This document shows, in pieces, positions 1 through 8,240 of a stretch of 64,000 nucleotides of DNA. Origin of the DNA: Vibrio europaeus (GTDB lineage Bacteria; Pseudomonadota; Gammaproteobacteria; Enterobacterales; Vibrionaceae). The notes beneath the pieces were generated by a model. That model saw only the letters and a list, made by a program, of their open reading frames with translations. It was not told where the DNA came from and made no database searches. Every line of letters begins with the position of its first letter. Position 1 is the stretch's first letter. The stretch spans positions 434,001 to 498,000 of the forward strand of contig NZ_LUAX01000007.1 of NCBI RefSeq assembly GCF_001695575.1. The letters are read 5' to 3'. Position numbers and translations under genes: made by a program.

Positions 1-812
1 GAGCTGTTTGCGTGACTGAAATCGACCATTACTTTTTGCGGTAGACCTGATGCTTCTAGCTCTTGCTTAATAGAACCAACATGGTCAGCGCTGTAGTTTG
101 GCTCTTTACCACCACGAAGAATGATATGACAGTCTGGGTTACCCGCAGTCTCAATAATTGCAGAGTGGCCATATTTAGTTACAGACAAGAAATGGTGCGA
201 AGCACTTGCGCTGCGGATTGCATCTGACGCAATCTTAATGTTGCCATCGGTACCATTCTTAAAGCCAACTGGACAAGAGATACCAGAGGCAAGCTCACGG
301 TGAACCTGAGATTCGGTCGTGCGCGCACCAATTGCACCCCAGCTGATCAAATCTGCCACATACTGCGGGGTAATCATATCTAGGAACTCACTTGCCGTTG
401 GCATTCCCATGTCTGTTAGGTCTAGTAGCAGTTTACGACCCATACGAAGACCGTCGTTGATCTTAAATGTATCGTTTAGGTATGGGTCATTGATAAGACC
501 TTTCCAACCCACTGTTGTACGTGGTTTTTCAAAGTAAACACGCATAACAACTTCTAGGCGATCACCCAACTCATCACGCAGTACCTTAAGACGCTTGCCG
601 TATTCGATTGCCGCTTCTGGGTCATGAATAGAACAAGGGCCGATGATCACAAGTAGGCGGTCATCTTCACCTTTTAAAATGTTTGAAATGGCTTCACGAG
701 AACGAAACGTAGTCGAAGAAGCAGATTCTGTTGCAGGAAACTTCTCTAAAACTGCAACTGGTGGTAATAACTCTTTGGATTTGTTAATTCGTACATCATC
801 TGTTTGAAACAT
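1..812 (-). CDS. aroG: DAHP synthase, phenylalanine-sensitive type (partial)
   Basis: 3-Deoxy-D-arabino-heptulosonate-7-phosphate synthase joins PEP and erythrose-4-phosphate, the first step of aromatic amino acid synthesis in the cytoplasm. The protein begins MFQTDDVRINKSKELLPPVA, very close to E. coli AroG, and carries the class I motifs IGPCSIHDP, MRVYFEKPRTTVGWKG, GAIGARTTESQ, PVGFKNGTDG, ILRGGKEPNY and DFSHANS. The window edge cuts it at about residue 270 of the family's roughly 350, so the C-terminus lies outside. The ATG at 812 gives the family N-terminus. A TyrR-like box lies about 170 bp upstream. The aroG assignment over aroF/aroH rests on similarity of the N-terminus and remains an inference. 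Confidence 0.93.
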   Translation of the reverse strand, partial: MFQTDDVRINKSKELLPPVAVLEKFPATESASSTTFRSREAISNILKGEDDRLLVIIGPCSIHDPEAAIEYGKRLKVLRDELGDRLEVVMRVYFEKPRTTVGWKGLINDPYLNDTFKINDGLRMGRKLLLDLTDMGMPTASEFLDMITPQYVADLISWGAIGARTTESQVHRELASGISCPVGFKNGTDGNIKIASDAIRSASASHHFLSVTKYGHSAIIETAGNPDCHIILRGGKEPNYSADHVGSIKQELEASGLPQKVMVDFSHANS

Positions 813-1118
813 TGCTACTTCTTCCTATTGCTCTTGGCTGAACGCATCACCGAAAGTGAGTGGTGAAAAAACGTTCACGCTTTCTTGTTCCTGTTCTGTG
901 TAACTTATCTATCAAAAACCAAGGTTGCAACCACTTATTTCAATAAAAGGCAATATTTCTACTATTTTTACATTTTACACGACGTGTAAACAAATAATTA
1001 CATCCTTATAGGTAGGGACCTAGAGAAGATTTTTGCCCTCGTTTTTTATACCACCAGATGCATTATCAGTCTGATATTGCTAAGGTATTAATACAATAAC
1101 AAAATCAGCAGATCAGGC
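813..1118. other. Divergent intergenic region between aroG and the ABC importer
   Basis: About 306 bp without a gene. It must hold the promoters of both divergent transcription units. The only clear structure is the palindrome and TyrR-like site at 974-1002. The part next to aroG (about 820-905) is its probable 5' leader, in which I see no convincing attenuator hairpin. Confidence 0.6.
974..1002. promoter_or_regulatory. TyrR-like box overlapping a 7+7 palindrome
   Basis: TTTACAC-GAC-GTGTAAA (974-990) is a perfect inverted repeat. Overlapping it, TGTAAA-N6-ATTACA (985-1002) matches 11 of the 12 defined bases of the TyrR consensus TGTAAA-N6-TTTACA. TyrR regulates aroG/aroF in enterobacteria, so a site upstream of this aroG makes sense. 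The divergent amino-acid importer could share the control. Confidence 0.55.
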
Positions 1119-1835
1119 ATGAACGCCATTGAATTTACAAATGTCAGCAAGTGGTATGGTCAGTTCCAAGCACTCAAAGAAATTAACCTCAGTGTACGAA
1201 AAGGCGAAATTTTAGTCGTTTGTGGTCCTTCGGGATCCGGTAAATCAACCCTTATCCGAACCATAAATGGATTAGAAACCCTAGACCAAGGTGAAATAAC
1301 GGTTTTGGGCCAACTCAATTCATCCCTAGTAGCGGGTAAGGTGGGAATGGTGTTTCAACACTTCAACCTTTTTCCGCACCTCACTGTGTTAGAAAACTTA
1401 ACGCTCTCTCCAATACGCACACTCGGACTGACTAAAAAAGAGGCGACTCAGCGCGCGTTACAGTTCTTAAATCGAGTCAATATTGAAGAACAGGCTAACA
1501 AATACCCAGTGCAACTCTCTGGGGGGCAGCAGCAACGTGTCGCCATCGCCCGTTCACTGTGTATGCAGCCAGAGATATTGCTCTTTGACGAGCCGACTTC
1601 CGCCCTTGATCCAGAAACTATTCAAGAAGTGTTAGATGTCATGGTCGACTTAGCGCAAGATGGCATTACTATGATCTGCGTTACTCATGAAATGGGATTT
1701 GCCAAAAAAGTCGCAGACAGAGTGATCTTTATGGACCAAGGGCAAGTACTTGAAATGTCGACACCAGAGCAGCTTTTTTCCGCTCCGACACATCCAAGAA
1801 CGCAGCAGTTCTTAGCACAAATATTGAGCCACTAA
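1119..1835 (+). CDS. Polar amino-acid ABC transporter, ATP-binding protein
   Basis: Cytoplasmic ATPase of a polar amino-acid importer (GlnQ/HisP/AapP family), 238 aa, full length. Walker A GPSGSGKST at residues 36-44, Q-loop at Q80, signature LSGGQQQRVAIARS from residue 133, Walker B ILLFDEPT at 153-160 and the switch His in VTHEMGFA at H190. First gene of a four-gene unit; its stop is two bases before the start of the first permease, so the two are translationally close. The family fixes the substrate class (polar or charged amino acids) but not the amino acid; the TyrR-like box upstream is the only hint on regulation. Confidence 0.92.
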   Translation: MNAIEFTNVSKWYGQFQALKEINLSVRKGEILVVCGPSGSGKSTLIRTINGLETLDQGEITVLGQLNSSLVAGKVGMVFQHFNLFPHLTVLENLTLSPIRTLGLTKKEATQRALQFLNRVNIEEQANKYPVQLSGGQQQRVAIARSLCMQPEILLFDEPTSALDPETIQEVLDVMVDLAQDGITMICVTHEMGFAKKVADRVIFMDQGQVLEMSTPEQLFSAPTHPRTQQFLAQILSH

Positions 1836-1837
1836 GA

Positions 1838-2632
1838 ATGAAGAAAATAATCCAACCCGTAGCCTCTGCCCTGCTCCAAATTACCTTGCTCATCCTAGCC
1901 CTTGCTTGGTTGCTTGATTCTGGTGCTAAGAGTATGGGGTATCAGTGGCAGTGGGAGCGCGTACCCGATTACATAGCGTTCTATGAAGATGGCGAATGGT
2001 GGCCGGCTGAGCTCATCGAAGGATTATTCATTACCATCAAAATCTCCGCGATTAGCTTAGGATTTACGCTGCTCATTGGACTGACAACTGCACTACTTAA
2101 GCTATCTAACTCGTGGGTAGGACGAGGTATCGCCACAGTGTACATTGAAGCGATACGCAATACGCCTTTGCTCGTGCAGATATACTTGCTCTACTTTATC
2201 TTTGGCCCTGCTATAGGATTAGACCGATTTGCGACGGCCGTTTTGGCACTTTCACTCTTTCAAGGCGCCTATACCGCTGAGATCTTCCGAGGTGGTTTAA
2301 ACAGCATTGCCAAAGGGCAATTTGAGGCAGCGAAATCTCTCGGGCTTAGCCCTTTTTCCACCTACTACGACGTAATATTGCCTCAGTTGATTCAACGTAC
2401 ACTTCCTCCGTTAACCAATGAGGTAGTGTCTCTGATTAAGAACTCATCCATTGTCAGTGTGATGGCAATTTTCGATCTCACTACCGAGGGACGCAATATC
2501 GTCTCGGAAACCGCTATGCCATTTGAAATCTGGTTTACTGTGGCTGCTATCTACCTCGCTTTGACGCTGACACTGTCAGGGCTTTCTGCTTGGCTAGAAC
2601 ATAAACTCGGCGCTAGTTGGCGCACACAATAA
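1838..2632 (+). CDS. Amino-acid ABC transporter permease (HisM/GlnP type), first copy
   Basis: Inner-membrane permease, 264 aa, of the His/Glu/Gln/Arg/opine family. Several hydrophobic segments are visible, with the conserved EAIRNTPLLVQIY segment at about 104-116 and the ATPase-coupling EAA loop (QFEAAKSLGLS...LPQ) at about 161-183. Near the N-terminus (about residues 30-60) is an aromatic-rich loop, GYQWQWERVPDY, of the kind seen in AapQ-like permeases. It starts two bases after the ATPase gene and is followed by the binding-protein gene, so it probably pairs with the second permease (3545-4456) as a heterodimer. Confidence 0.9.
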   Translation: MKKIIQPVASALLQITLLILALAWLLDSGAKSMGYQWQWERVPDYIAFYEDGEWWPAELIEGLFITIKISAISLGFTLLIGLTTALLKLSNSWVGRGIATVYIEAIRNTPLLVQIYLLYFIFGPAIGLDRFATAVLALSLFQGAYTAEIFRGGLNSIAKGQFEAAKSLGLSPFSTYYDVILPQLIQRTLPPLTNEVVSLIKNSSIVSVMAIFDLTTEGRNIVSETAMPFEIWFTVAAIYLALTLTLSGLSAWLEHKLGASWRTQ

Positions 2633-2643
2633 AGGACATCTCT

Positions 2644-3483
2644 ATGAAAAACATAGGAAGAAAACTCATTTCGAGGAATGGATTCAAGGCTGCTATTACG
2701 GCTCTGTTAGGTTTAGCGATTAGTTTGCCAGTATTGGCTTCAGAAACGCCTAACTTAGACAAAATTAATGATCGCGGAACATTGCGCGTTGGTATGTCGA
2801 CCTTCGTTCCTTGGGCAATGCGGGATAAGCAAGGCGAATTAATTGGTTTTGAAATTGATGTAGCAAAACGCTTGGCGAAAGATTCTGGTTGGCAAGTCGA
2901 GTTTGTTCCTACGGCTTGGGATGGCATTATTCCAGCTCTACTGGCGAAGAAATTTGATGTCATCATTGGCGGTATGAGTATTACTCCAGAACGTTCCAAG
3001 AGTGTGCTGTTCTCTGCTCCCTACTCTCATTCTGGTGTTCAAGTTGCAGCGAGCAAAGAGCTCGCGGAAGGATTCTCTGAATTTAGTGACTTCAACTCTC
3101 GCCGAGTAAAAATTGCAGCCCGTCGCGGAGCTTTTACCGTACAAGTCGCTCGTGAAACCTTCCCTAAAGCTAAGATTCTTCAATTTGATGATGATGCGCA
3201 AGCTTTCCAAGAAGTACTGAATGGCAACGCTCATGCGGTCATCGCGTCGAGCCCAAAACCAGAACATGAAGCAGTGAAAAATAGCGACAAACTCTTTATT
3301 CCATTCACGGAACGTTTGTCTAAAGGCAACGAAGCGTTTGCTGTTCGTTTAGGCGAGGCCGACAAAGAGGCTTTCTTTAACCAGTGGATTCAAGCTCGTA
3401 CTCAAGACGGATGGCTGGAACAACGTTATGAGTACTGGTTCTCAACGCTAGACTGGCAAGATCAGATCGCATCTGGTCAATAA
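2644..3483 (+). CDS. Amino-acid ABC transporter, periplasmic binding protein
   Basis: Extracytoplasmic solute receptor (SBP family 3, 279 aa). An N-terminal basic and hydrophobic stretch ending near LALASETPNL-like residues (VLASETPN) is a Sec signal. The mature part opens with the family motif DRGTLRVGMSTFVPW, followed by GFEIDVAKRLA and DGIIPALLAKKFDVIIGGMSITPERS. I chose ATG 2644, preceded by AAAGGA at 6-7 bp spacing, over the in-frame upstream ATG at 2617, which would lie inside the permease gene and spoil the signal peptide. A hairpin follows the stop codon and probably raises the amount of this protein over the second permease. Confidence 0.9.
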   Translation: MKNIGRKLISRNGFKAAITALLGLAISLPVLASETPNLDKINDRGTLRVGMSTFVPWAMRDKQGELIGFEIDVAKRLAKDSGWQVEFVPTAWDGIIPALLAKKFDVIIGGMSITPERSKSVLFSAPYSHSGVQVAASKELAEGFSEFSDFNSRRVKIAARRGAFTVQVARETFPKAKILQFDDDAQAFQEVLNGNAHAVIASSPKPEHEAVKNSDKLFIPFTERLSKGNEAFAVRLGEADKEAFFNQWIQARTQDGWLEQRYEYWFSTLDWQDQIASGQ

Positions 3484-3490
3484 CTGGATT

Positions 3491-3528
3491 GGCTCCAACT
3501 TATCAAAATGAGTTGGGGCCACTTTTTG
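3491..3528 (+). terminator. Intra-operon terminator-like hairpin
   Basis: GGCTCCAACT (3491-3500), a 10-base loop, then AGTTGGGGCC (3511-3520) with one G-U pair, followed by ACTTTTTG. It lies between the binding-protein gene and the second permease, where partial termination or 3'-end protection commonly sets a high receptor-to-permease ratio. Confidence 0.7.
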
Positions 3529-3544
3529 TGGAATAAACAAGCAC

Positions 3545-4456
3545 GTGACTAAAAGCAACACACTAACTTCAATCGCACCACCAGCCTTTAAGCGCTCGAC
3601 TAACAAGCTAGATGTCCTTCTTTTACTGATGTTGGCGGGGTTGAGCTACTGGATATACGACCGTTCTTCTGTCGGTATTAACTACACTTGGCGTTGGCAA
3701 GAAGCTTTCTCTTTGCTATTTACGCCAAGAGCAGATGGCTCTCTGCCCTACTTTTTCCAGGGTTTGATCTCTACTTTGCGCCTGAGTGTTTGGGGGATGG
3801 TTCTAGCGTTGAGTTTAGGAACGGCACTGGGTGTCGCTCGCCACTCTAAAATCACTCTCTTTGCTGTACCAGCAAACATGTTCGTTCAACTTATACGAAA
3901 TATCCCGCCTCTAGTATTTGTCTTTATTTTTTACTTTTTCATCTCTAACCAACTGATTCCATTGTTGGGTTTAGATAGTGTGCTAAGAGAGCACTCGGGA
4001 GAAGTAAACTGGCTACAGTCCACCTTATTTGGCCCTGCCAATCTTTGGGAAAACCTACTATCGGGCGTGTTATGTGTTGGTCTACTATCAGCGGCGTACG
4101 TTGCTGAGGTGGTGCGCTCCGGCTTATCGGGCATCCCTAAAGGGCAATGGGAAGCGGCAGATTCGTTAGGTATTGGCGGATGGACTAAATACCGCTATGT
4201 GATAGCACCACAAGTTCTCGCGGCGATAACACCCGCATTAGCAGGACAAGCGATTTCCTTGGTCAAAGACACATCCATCGTGTCGCTGATTTCAATCCAA
4301 GAGATGACGTTTGTTGGCACTGAGATCGCCAACTCTTCAGGTTTGATTTTTGAAATCTGGTTGATAGTTGGACTTTGCTATCTTCTAATTTGCTTATCGC
4401 TATCACTGTTATTCAAACAACTAGAACAGCGAAGTTTGAAACACCTTCAGCGATAG
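3545..4456 (+). CDS. Amino-acid ABC transporter permease, second copy
   Basis: Second permease of the same importer, 303 aa, longer than the first at its N-terminus. It shares the aromatic loop GINYTWRWQEAF, the LIRNIPPLVFVFIFYF segment and an EAA loop at about residues 198-220 (GQWEAADSLGIGGW...IAPQ). The start is a GTG at 3545; no ATG lies closer with a better ribosome site. The gene is separated from the binding-protein gene by 61 bp containing a terminator-like hairpin, so expression probably depends on read-through. It converges on the VanZ-like gene at 4505. Confidence 0.88.
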   Translation: MTKSNTLTSIAPPAFKRSTNKLDVLLLLMLAGLSYWIYDRSSVGINYTWRWQEAFSLLFTPRADGSLPYFFQGLISTLRLSVWGMVLALSLGTALGVARHSKITLFAVPANMFVQLIRNIPPLVFVFIFYFFISNQLIPLLGLDSVLREHSGEVNWLQSTLFGPANLWENLLSGVLCVGLLSAAYVAEVVRSGLSGIPKGQWEAADSLGIGGWTKYRYVIAPQVLAAITPALAGQAISLVKDTSIVSLISIQEMTFVGTEIANSSGLIFEIWLIVGLCYLLICLSLSLLFKQLEQRSLKHLQR

Positions 4457-4504
4457 TTAAAAGCTTACCGCCATACTATTTAGGCTCGATAGGTGCTCAG
4501 TTAT

Positions 4505-4921
4505 TTATTCTGATTGGTATAACGGAAGCTTTAGCTTCAAATAACTCACATAAAGCATGGCGCCTATTGCTACGCATACAAGATTGATACTCAGATCGAG
4601 GAATGAAAACTCGCGTAGAGGATTAAACATTTGCAGAAACTCGTCCAAACTGACCATAGCCAACAAGCCTAATACCCATGGCGACAGCACCAAACGATGA
4701 TAATGGTAGTAAGAGATTGGTGTTGACCACGCGGCGATAAATCCGAGTGTGGTGGCTACCGTTGCGTGAAGCACCCATGCACCACCCAGTAGCACTTCAA
4801 GCGCTCTTATTGAATCGCCATGGACGTCAAATGACTTTGCCATCGAGGCCCCACCGCCAAGCGCCATTAGGCCAAAAAGAACAATCAATCTTTTACTAAA
4901 AAGCTGCGTAGCTAGGTACAT
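4505..4921 (-). CDS. VanZ-like membrane protein
   Basis: Small membrane protein, 138 aa, with about four hydrophobic segments. The stretch SLDEFLQMFNPLREFSFLDL followed by a further helix fits the VanZ-like pattern (DE..Q.F.P.R..S..D...N). VanZ-like proteins have no settled biochemical role outside glycopeptide resistance loci, so I give none. It ends 48 bp from the converging permease gene. Upstream, the 12-bp palindrome TAGAGCGCTCTA abuts the start codon (4921-4932). No strong Shine-Dalgarno is visible. It may be transcribed with the cox block above it on the same strand, but an 86-bp gap leaves that open. Confidence 0.6.
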   Translation of the reverse strand: MYLATQLFSKRLIVLFGLMALGGGASMAKSFDVHGDSIRALEVLLGGAWVLHATVATTLGFIAAWSTPISYYHYHRLVLSPWVLGLLAMVSLDEFLQMFNPLREFSFLDLSINLVCVAIGAMLYVSYLKLKLPLYQSE

Positions 4922-5007
4922 AGAGCGCTCTATTCAAAATCAAAACGCTCAGTAGACTAGCCGAAGTTAATAGCAGAAAAAAGACCATCTCAGCTTCGTC
5001 TTATAAT

Positions 5008-5904
5008 TTAGACAGTTATGTAATGATCCACCAGCAGAAGCAAGAATAGAAACATTAGGTGATAGATGGAAAACTTAAACGTTTCCATCGCTGACTTTTC
5101 ATCTGGGTTAAACTTGAGTTTCCAAGCGTGACCAATAAAACCTAAGCTCAGAATTGTCGAACCAACCCAATACAATGTTCCCGTCATACCGACTAAAGCA
5201 GGCAGCAAACAGACTAAAGCGAGTAGCACCGTATAGAGCAAGATAGACGTTTTGGTGTATTCAACACCGTGGGTAACAGGCAGCATTGGAATATCCGCTT
5301 TTGCGTAGTCATCTTTGCGGTGGATCGCTAGCGCCCAAAAATGTGGCGGTGTCCAGATGAAGATAATCATCACTAACAGCCAACCGTTGGCGTGCATCTC
5401 TCCAGTCACAGCAGTCCAGCCTAATAGTGGTGGCATGGCACCCGCTATCCCCGCAATGACAATATTTTGCGGTGTCGCACGCTTTAGATACATGGTGTAC
5501 ACCACAGCATAACCAAGCAAACTCGCAAAAGTTAACCATGCCGTTAAAGCGTTTACGCCGATATAAAGGACGGCAAAACCTATTGCTCCAATGGCAACCG
5601 CGAATGCGAACACATGGCTTGAGTTTATTTCTCCTGATGGCAGTGGTCTTTTGTAAGTTCGAGCCATAATGGCATCAATGCGCTGGTCTATCAGGTGATT
5701 AAACGCTGCTGCCGAACCTGCCATCAATCCAATACCTAACAGCCCAAGCACTGTGCCTTGTACGGGTAACGCACCAGGAACCGCAAGACACATCCCGACT
5801 ACCGCGGTAAGTAGCATCAGAGCGACGACTTTAGGCTTAGTCAGCGCCAAATAGCTCCGCCATAACGCTCTCTCTTGAGCAGTAACAGATAGTGTTTTAC
5901 TCAT
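5008..5904 (-). CDS. ctaB: Protoheme IX farnesyltransferase (heme O synthase)
   Basis: Integral membrane UbiA-family prenyltransferase (298 aa) that adds the farnesyl group to heme B to make heme O, the precursor of heme A. The prenyl-diphosphate/Mg motif reads NHLIDQRIDAIMARTYKRP, and the second Asp-rich loop HRKDDYAKADIPMLPV is present. Many transmembrane helices are obvious. Start chosen at ATG 5904, with AAGGAG seven bases upstream, rather than the GTG at 5910. It overlaps the end of the heme A synthase gene by 8 bases, so the two are coupled. Also called cyoE; ctaB is used here because it sits in a cox cluster. Confidence 0.95.
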   Translation of the reverse strand: MSKTLSVTAQERALWRSYLALTKPKVVALMLLTAVVGMCLAVPGALPVQGTVLGLLGIGLMAGSAAAFNHLIDQRIDAIMARTYKRPLPSGEINSSHVFAFAVAIGAIGFAVLYIGVNALTAWLTFASLLGYAVVYTMYLKRATPQNIVIAGIAGAMPPLLGWTAVTGEMHANGWLLVMIIFIWTPPHFWALAIHRKDDYAKADIPMLPVTHGVEYTKTSILLYTVLLALVCLLPALVGMTGTLYWVGSTILSLGFIGHAWKLKFNPDEKSAMETFKFSIYHLMFLFLLLLVDHYITV

Positions 5905-6937
5905 GCGCACTCTCCTTATTAATCAGAGCAGAATCCATTGCAGACTGATGACTGGTTTGCCAAATGAGATAGTTGGTTCGTAATACGATCAAGAGCAACA
6001 AAGCCGCCCCTAAATTGTGTGCCACTGCGACAACCAAAGGTAAGCTCAATAATACGTTACCGATGCCGAGTGCAATTTGAATCGCGAGCATCAGCAATAA
6101 CCCTTTCGCCATTTTGGTATACGCTTGTTTTTTCTCCGCGAGCAACATAAGCACGAGTGCCGAAACAAACAGAGTAACGACAACCGCCCCCACTCGATGG
6201 GTAACATGAATCGTCATCCGAGCGCCGTAATCTAACGTGCCAAACTCATAGCTTTCTTGCTTAGGTTGGATCAACTCAAAAGCGCGCCCGAAATCGAGAT
6301 AAGAAGCCCAGTTTCCTTCACATATCGGCAGTGCCGTACACATCAGCGCAGCGTAGTTAGAAGATGTCCAACCGCCTAACGCAATTTGCGTTACCACGAC
6401 CACAAGCGTCGAAGCGGCTAATAGCTTCAACCTTTGCCTAGCCTTATTGCCATCCTTAACCAACGGGGTATGTCTCGCTTGAAGTCCCCAGTGAGTTAAG
6501 GCGAGCAAACTGAATAAGGTAAAACCTCCCAGCAAGTGACCCATTACAATAATTGGCATTAGCATCATGGTCACTGTCCACATTCCCAGTAAGGCTTGAA
6601 AAATCACTACGACAGAAATTGCCGAAGCCATAGGGATCGGTATTTGCCCTGTTCTGATGCCAACAAAAGTAATGGCAAACACCACTAAACCCAGTGTTCC
6701 CGCAAAGTAGCGATGTATCATTTCTAGCCAAGCTTTGTCGGCTTCAACAGTAAGAGACGGGTACAGTGATTGAGCCAAGGCGATTTCATGCTGCTCATTA
6801 GGGACGGTTAGTTGACCATAGCAACCCGGCCAATCAGGGCAGCCAAGTCCTGCATCCGCAAGTCGAGTATATGCGCCGAGCATGACAACAATGAATGTAA
6901 TGATAAGACTGAATCTGACAAGGTTTATCAACTTCAT
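5897..6937 (-). CDS. ctaA: Heme A synthase (COX15/CtaA family)
   Basis: Membrane enzyme (346 aa) that oxidises the C8 methyl of heme O to a formyl group, giving heme A for the aa3-type oxidase encoded next door. The N-terminal signature GAYTRLADAGLGCPDWPGCY, the IHRYFAGTLGL His segment, MGHLLGGFTLFSLLALTHW, and HVTHRVGAVVV are all seen; these hold the heme-ligand histidines of the COX15 family. A Cys pair in LMCTALPICEGNW (periplasmic loop) also fits. A TAGGAG ribosome site precedes ATG 6937. It lies between the thiol assembly protein and ctaB on the same strand. Confidence 0.95.
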   Translation of the reverse strand: MKLINLVRFSLIITFIVVMLGAYTRLADAGLGCPDWPGCYGQLTVPNEQHEIALAQSLYPSLTVEADKAWLEMIHRYFAGTLGLVVFAITFVGIRTGQIPIPMASAISVVVIFQALLGMWTVTMMLMPIIVMGHLLGGFTLFSLLALTHWGLQARHTPLVKDGNKARQRLKLLAASTLVVVVTQIALGGWTSSNYAALMCTALPICEGNWASYLDFGRAFELIQPKQESYEFGTLDYGARMTIHVTHRVGAVVVTLFVSALVLMLLAEKKQAYTKMAKGLLLMLAIQIALGIGNVLLSLPLVVAVAHNLGAALLLLIVLRTNYLIWQTSHQSAMDSALINKESAHE

Positions 6938-6955
6938 ATCACGGCTCCTAGCGGG

Positions 6956-7498
6956 TTAACCGACACGAGATAACTTGAGCAACTTACGTAAGTCGGCAAG
7001 TAATCCCTTGCTTTGTGCAACCAACTCACCCTTTTTACTCACTTTGGGATAACGCATCACCAATTGGCCCAGCGGATCGACAATCACGTATTCAAATTGA
7101 TCAACAAGCTGAGAAAAACCATCATTTACTTTTATCTGAGCATATTCCGAATTTGCTAATACCTCGCTGCTAGGCGTAGAGATCAGCACAGGTTGCACAC
7201 GTTGTTGGTACTTACCCAGTGCGATGTGGCTCTGACCAAGTAAATAGATTTGTTGCTGACAGAACTCATCGCATTGCTCCGGAACAACATAACCAAGTTG
7301 CCACTGGCTCTGTTGGTAAGGATTATCGATACCTAACGCTTCCAATGTCGCCACCGGTTCAATAAGCTCGCCCTTGTTGGTCACACCCGATTGATACCAG
7401 TGCTGGCTCAATACTGTTTTTGCAATAACGGCAGGTAAAGCAAACATCACCACTAAGCTGACAAAAATGATCCTTCCTCTTAATACTGGGTTACTCAT
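6956..7498 (-). CDS. Cytochrome oxidase-associated membrane-anchored protein, SCO-like
   Basis: 180-aa protein with one N-terminal membrane anchor (about residues 8-28) and a periplasmic domain. It keeps NKGELIEP and WQLGYVVPEQCDEFCQQQIYLL, reminiscent of the thioredoxin-fold start of SCO/PrrC copper chaperones, with a CDEFC pair at the usual CxxxC position. The typical downstream SCO copper-binding His is not evident. Gene neighbours are SURF1 (8-bp overlap upstream) and heme A synthase, so an assembly or thiol role for the CuA site is a reasonable inference but not shown. Confidence 0.65.
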   Translation of the reverse strand: MSNPVLRGRIIFVSLVVMFALPAVIAKTVLSQHWYQSGVTNKGELIEPVATLEALGIDNPYQQSQWQLGYVVPEQCDEFCQQQIYLLGQSHIALGKYQQRVQPVLISTPSSEVLANSEYAQIKVNDGFSQLVDQFEYVIVDPLGQLVMRYPKVSKKGELVAQSKGLLADLRKLLKLSRVG

Positions 7499-8240
7499 CT
7501 CTTACTCCCTGCTTCAACGCTCTGACTAGTAAGCCGACACTTAACAGCGCAAGTACTGCCGCCATGGAAAACCACTGCACTGCATAGCCTAAGTGCTTAT
7601 CTGGATTCATCGAGACTGGTTGCCAAGGCTGAATATAAGGCCAAGGCTCGACCAACGGCTGCACAACAAAAGGTTCTAGTTCGACCTGCCAATACTCCTC
7701 TAACTGAGCAAAATTAAGGTTCTGAATTCGGCTCATCGTGCCTTGCTCTAAATACAAATCTTTGCTGAGCGGATTACTCGACTTGCGATAAAGCCTGCCT
7801 TCCAGCGCAAGCTCACTATTTAACCAATTAACCTGTGGCAACTGTGAGCGTAAACCAGGTGCTGCTACAAAACCTCGTTCAAGCAGCAGGTGTTGTCCAG
7901 ATTGTGTTTTCACTAACTGCAACGCCAAATAACCTACCTTGCCATCAACACTTTGGTTATCTAGTAACAAGTACCTATCCGTCACTGGGGTCGCGCTAAG
8001 CACGACTTTTACGCCGGTTGGGTTACTGATTTGTTCCTCAGTCAGCTCAGATAAACCAACAGGTGACATTTGCGCTCTCTGTATAACCTTTTGCTCTATT
8101 TGGCTTTTCTCTTCTGCTCTCGATAATTGCCATAAACCTAAGTTGATCAATATCGAAAAGGCGACCACAGTTATTAGACAAACAACCACAAACCTTGTGG
8201 TTTTCAGCGGAGCAAAAAAGGAACCACCCATGGTATTCAT
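7491..8240 (-). CDS. SURF1 family oxidase assembly protein
   Basis: SURF1/Shy1 protein, needed for heme A insertion or assembly of subunit I. Two membrane helices flank a periplasmic domain: TVVAFSILINLGLWQLSRAEEK near the N-terminus and LGYAVQWFSMAAVLALLSVGLL at the C-terminus. The LGxWQ and GYAVQWF motifs are family hallmarks. The frame is open up to 8372, but that part is antisense to the DUF2909 gene. I take ATG 8240 (AGGA 11 bases upstream; 249 aa), with ATG 8231 as alternative. The start region overlaps the start of the divergent DUF2909 gene. Confidence 0.88.
   Translation of the reverse strand: MNTMGGSFFAPLKTTRFVVVCLITVVAFSILINLGLWQLSRAEEKSQIEQKVIQRAQMSPVGLSELTEEQISNPTGVKVVLSATPVTDRYLLLDNQSVDGKVGYLALQLVKTQSGQHLLLERGFVAAPGLRSQLPQVNWLNSELALEGRLYRKSSNPLSKDLYLEQGTMSRIQNLNFAQLEEYWQVELEPFVVQPLVEPWPYIQPWQPVSMNPDKHLGYAVQWFSMAAVLALLSVGLLVRALKQGVRDE

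Noticed and set aside
4375..4587. Plus-strand open frame across the permease end
   Set aside because: No ribosome site, overlaps both converging genes, and the product has no family features.
4921..4932. TAGAGCGCTCTA palindrome at the VanZ-like start codon
   Set aside because: Perfect, but only 12 bp, and it is not repeated elsewhere that I could see; too short to claim as an operator.
7939..8229. Plus-strand extension of the DUF2909 frame upstream of 8230 (97 extra residues)
   Set aside because: It is antisense to SURF1, has no ribosome site, and the homologous protein starts at 8230 with AAGGA in front.
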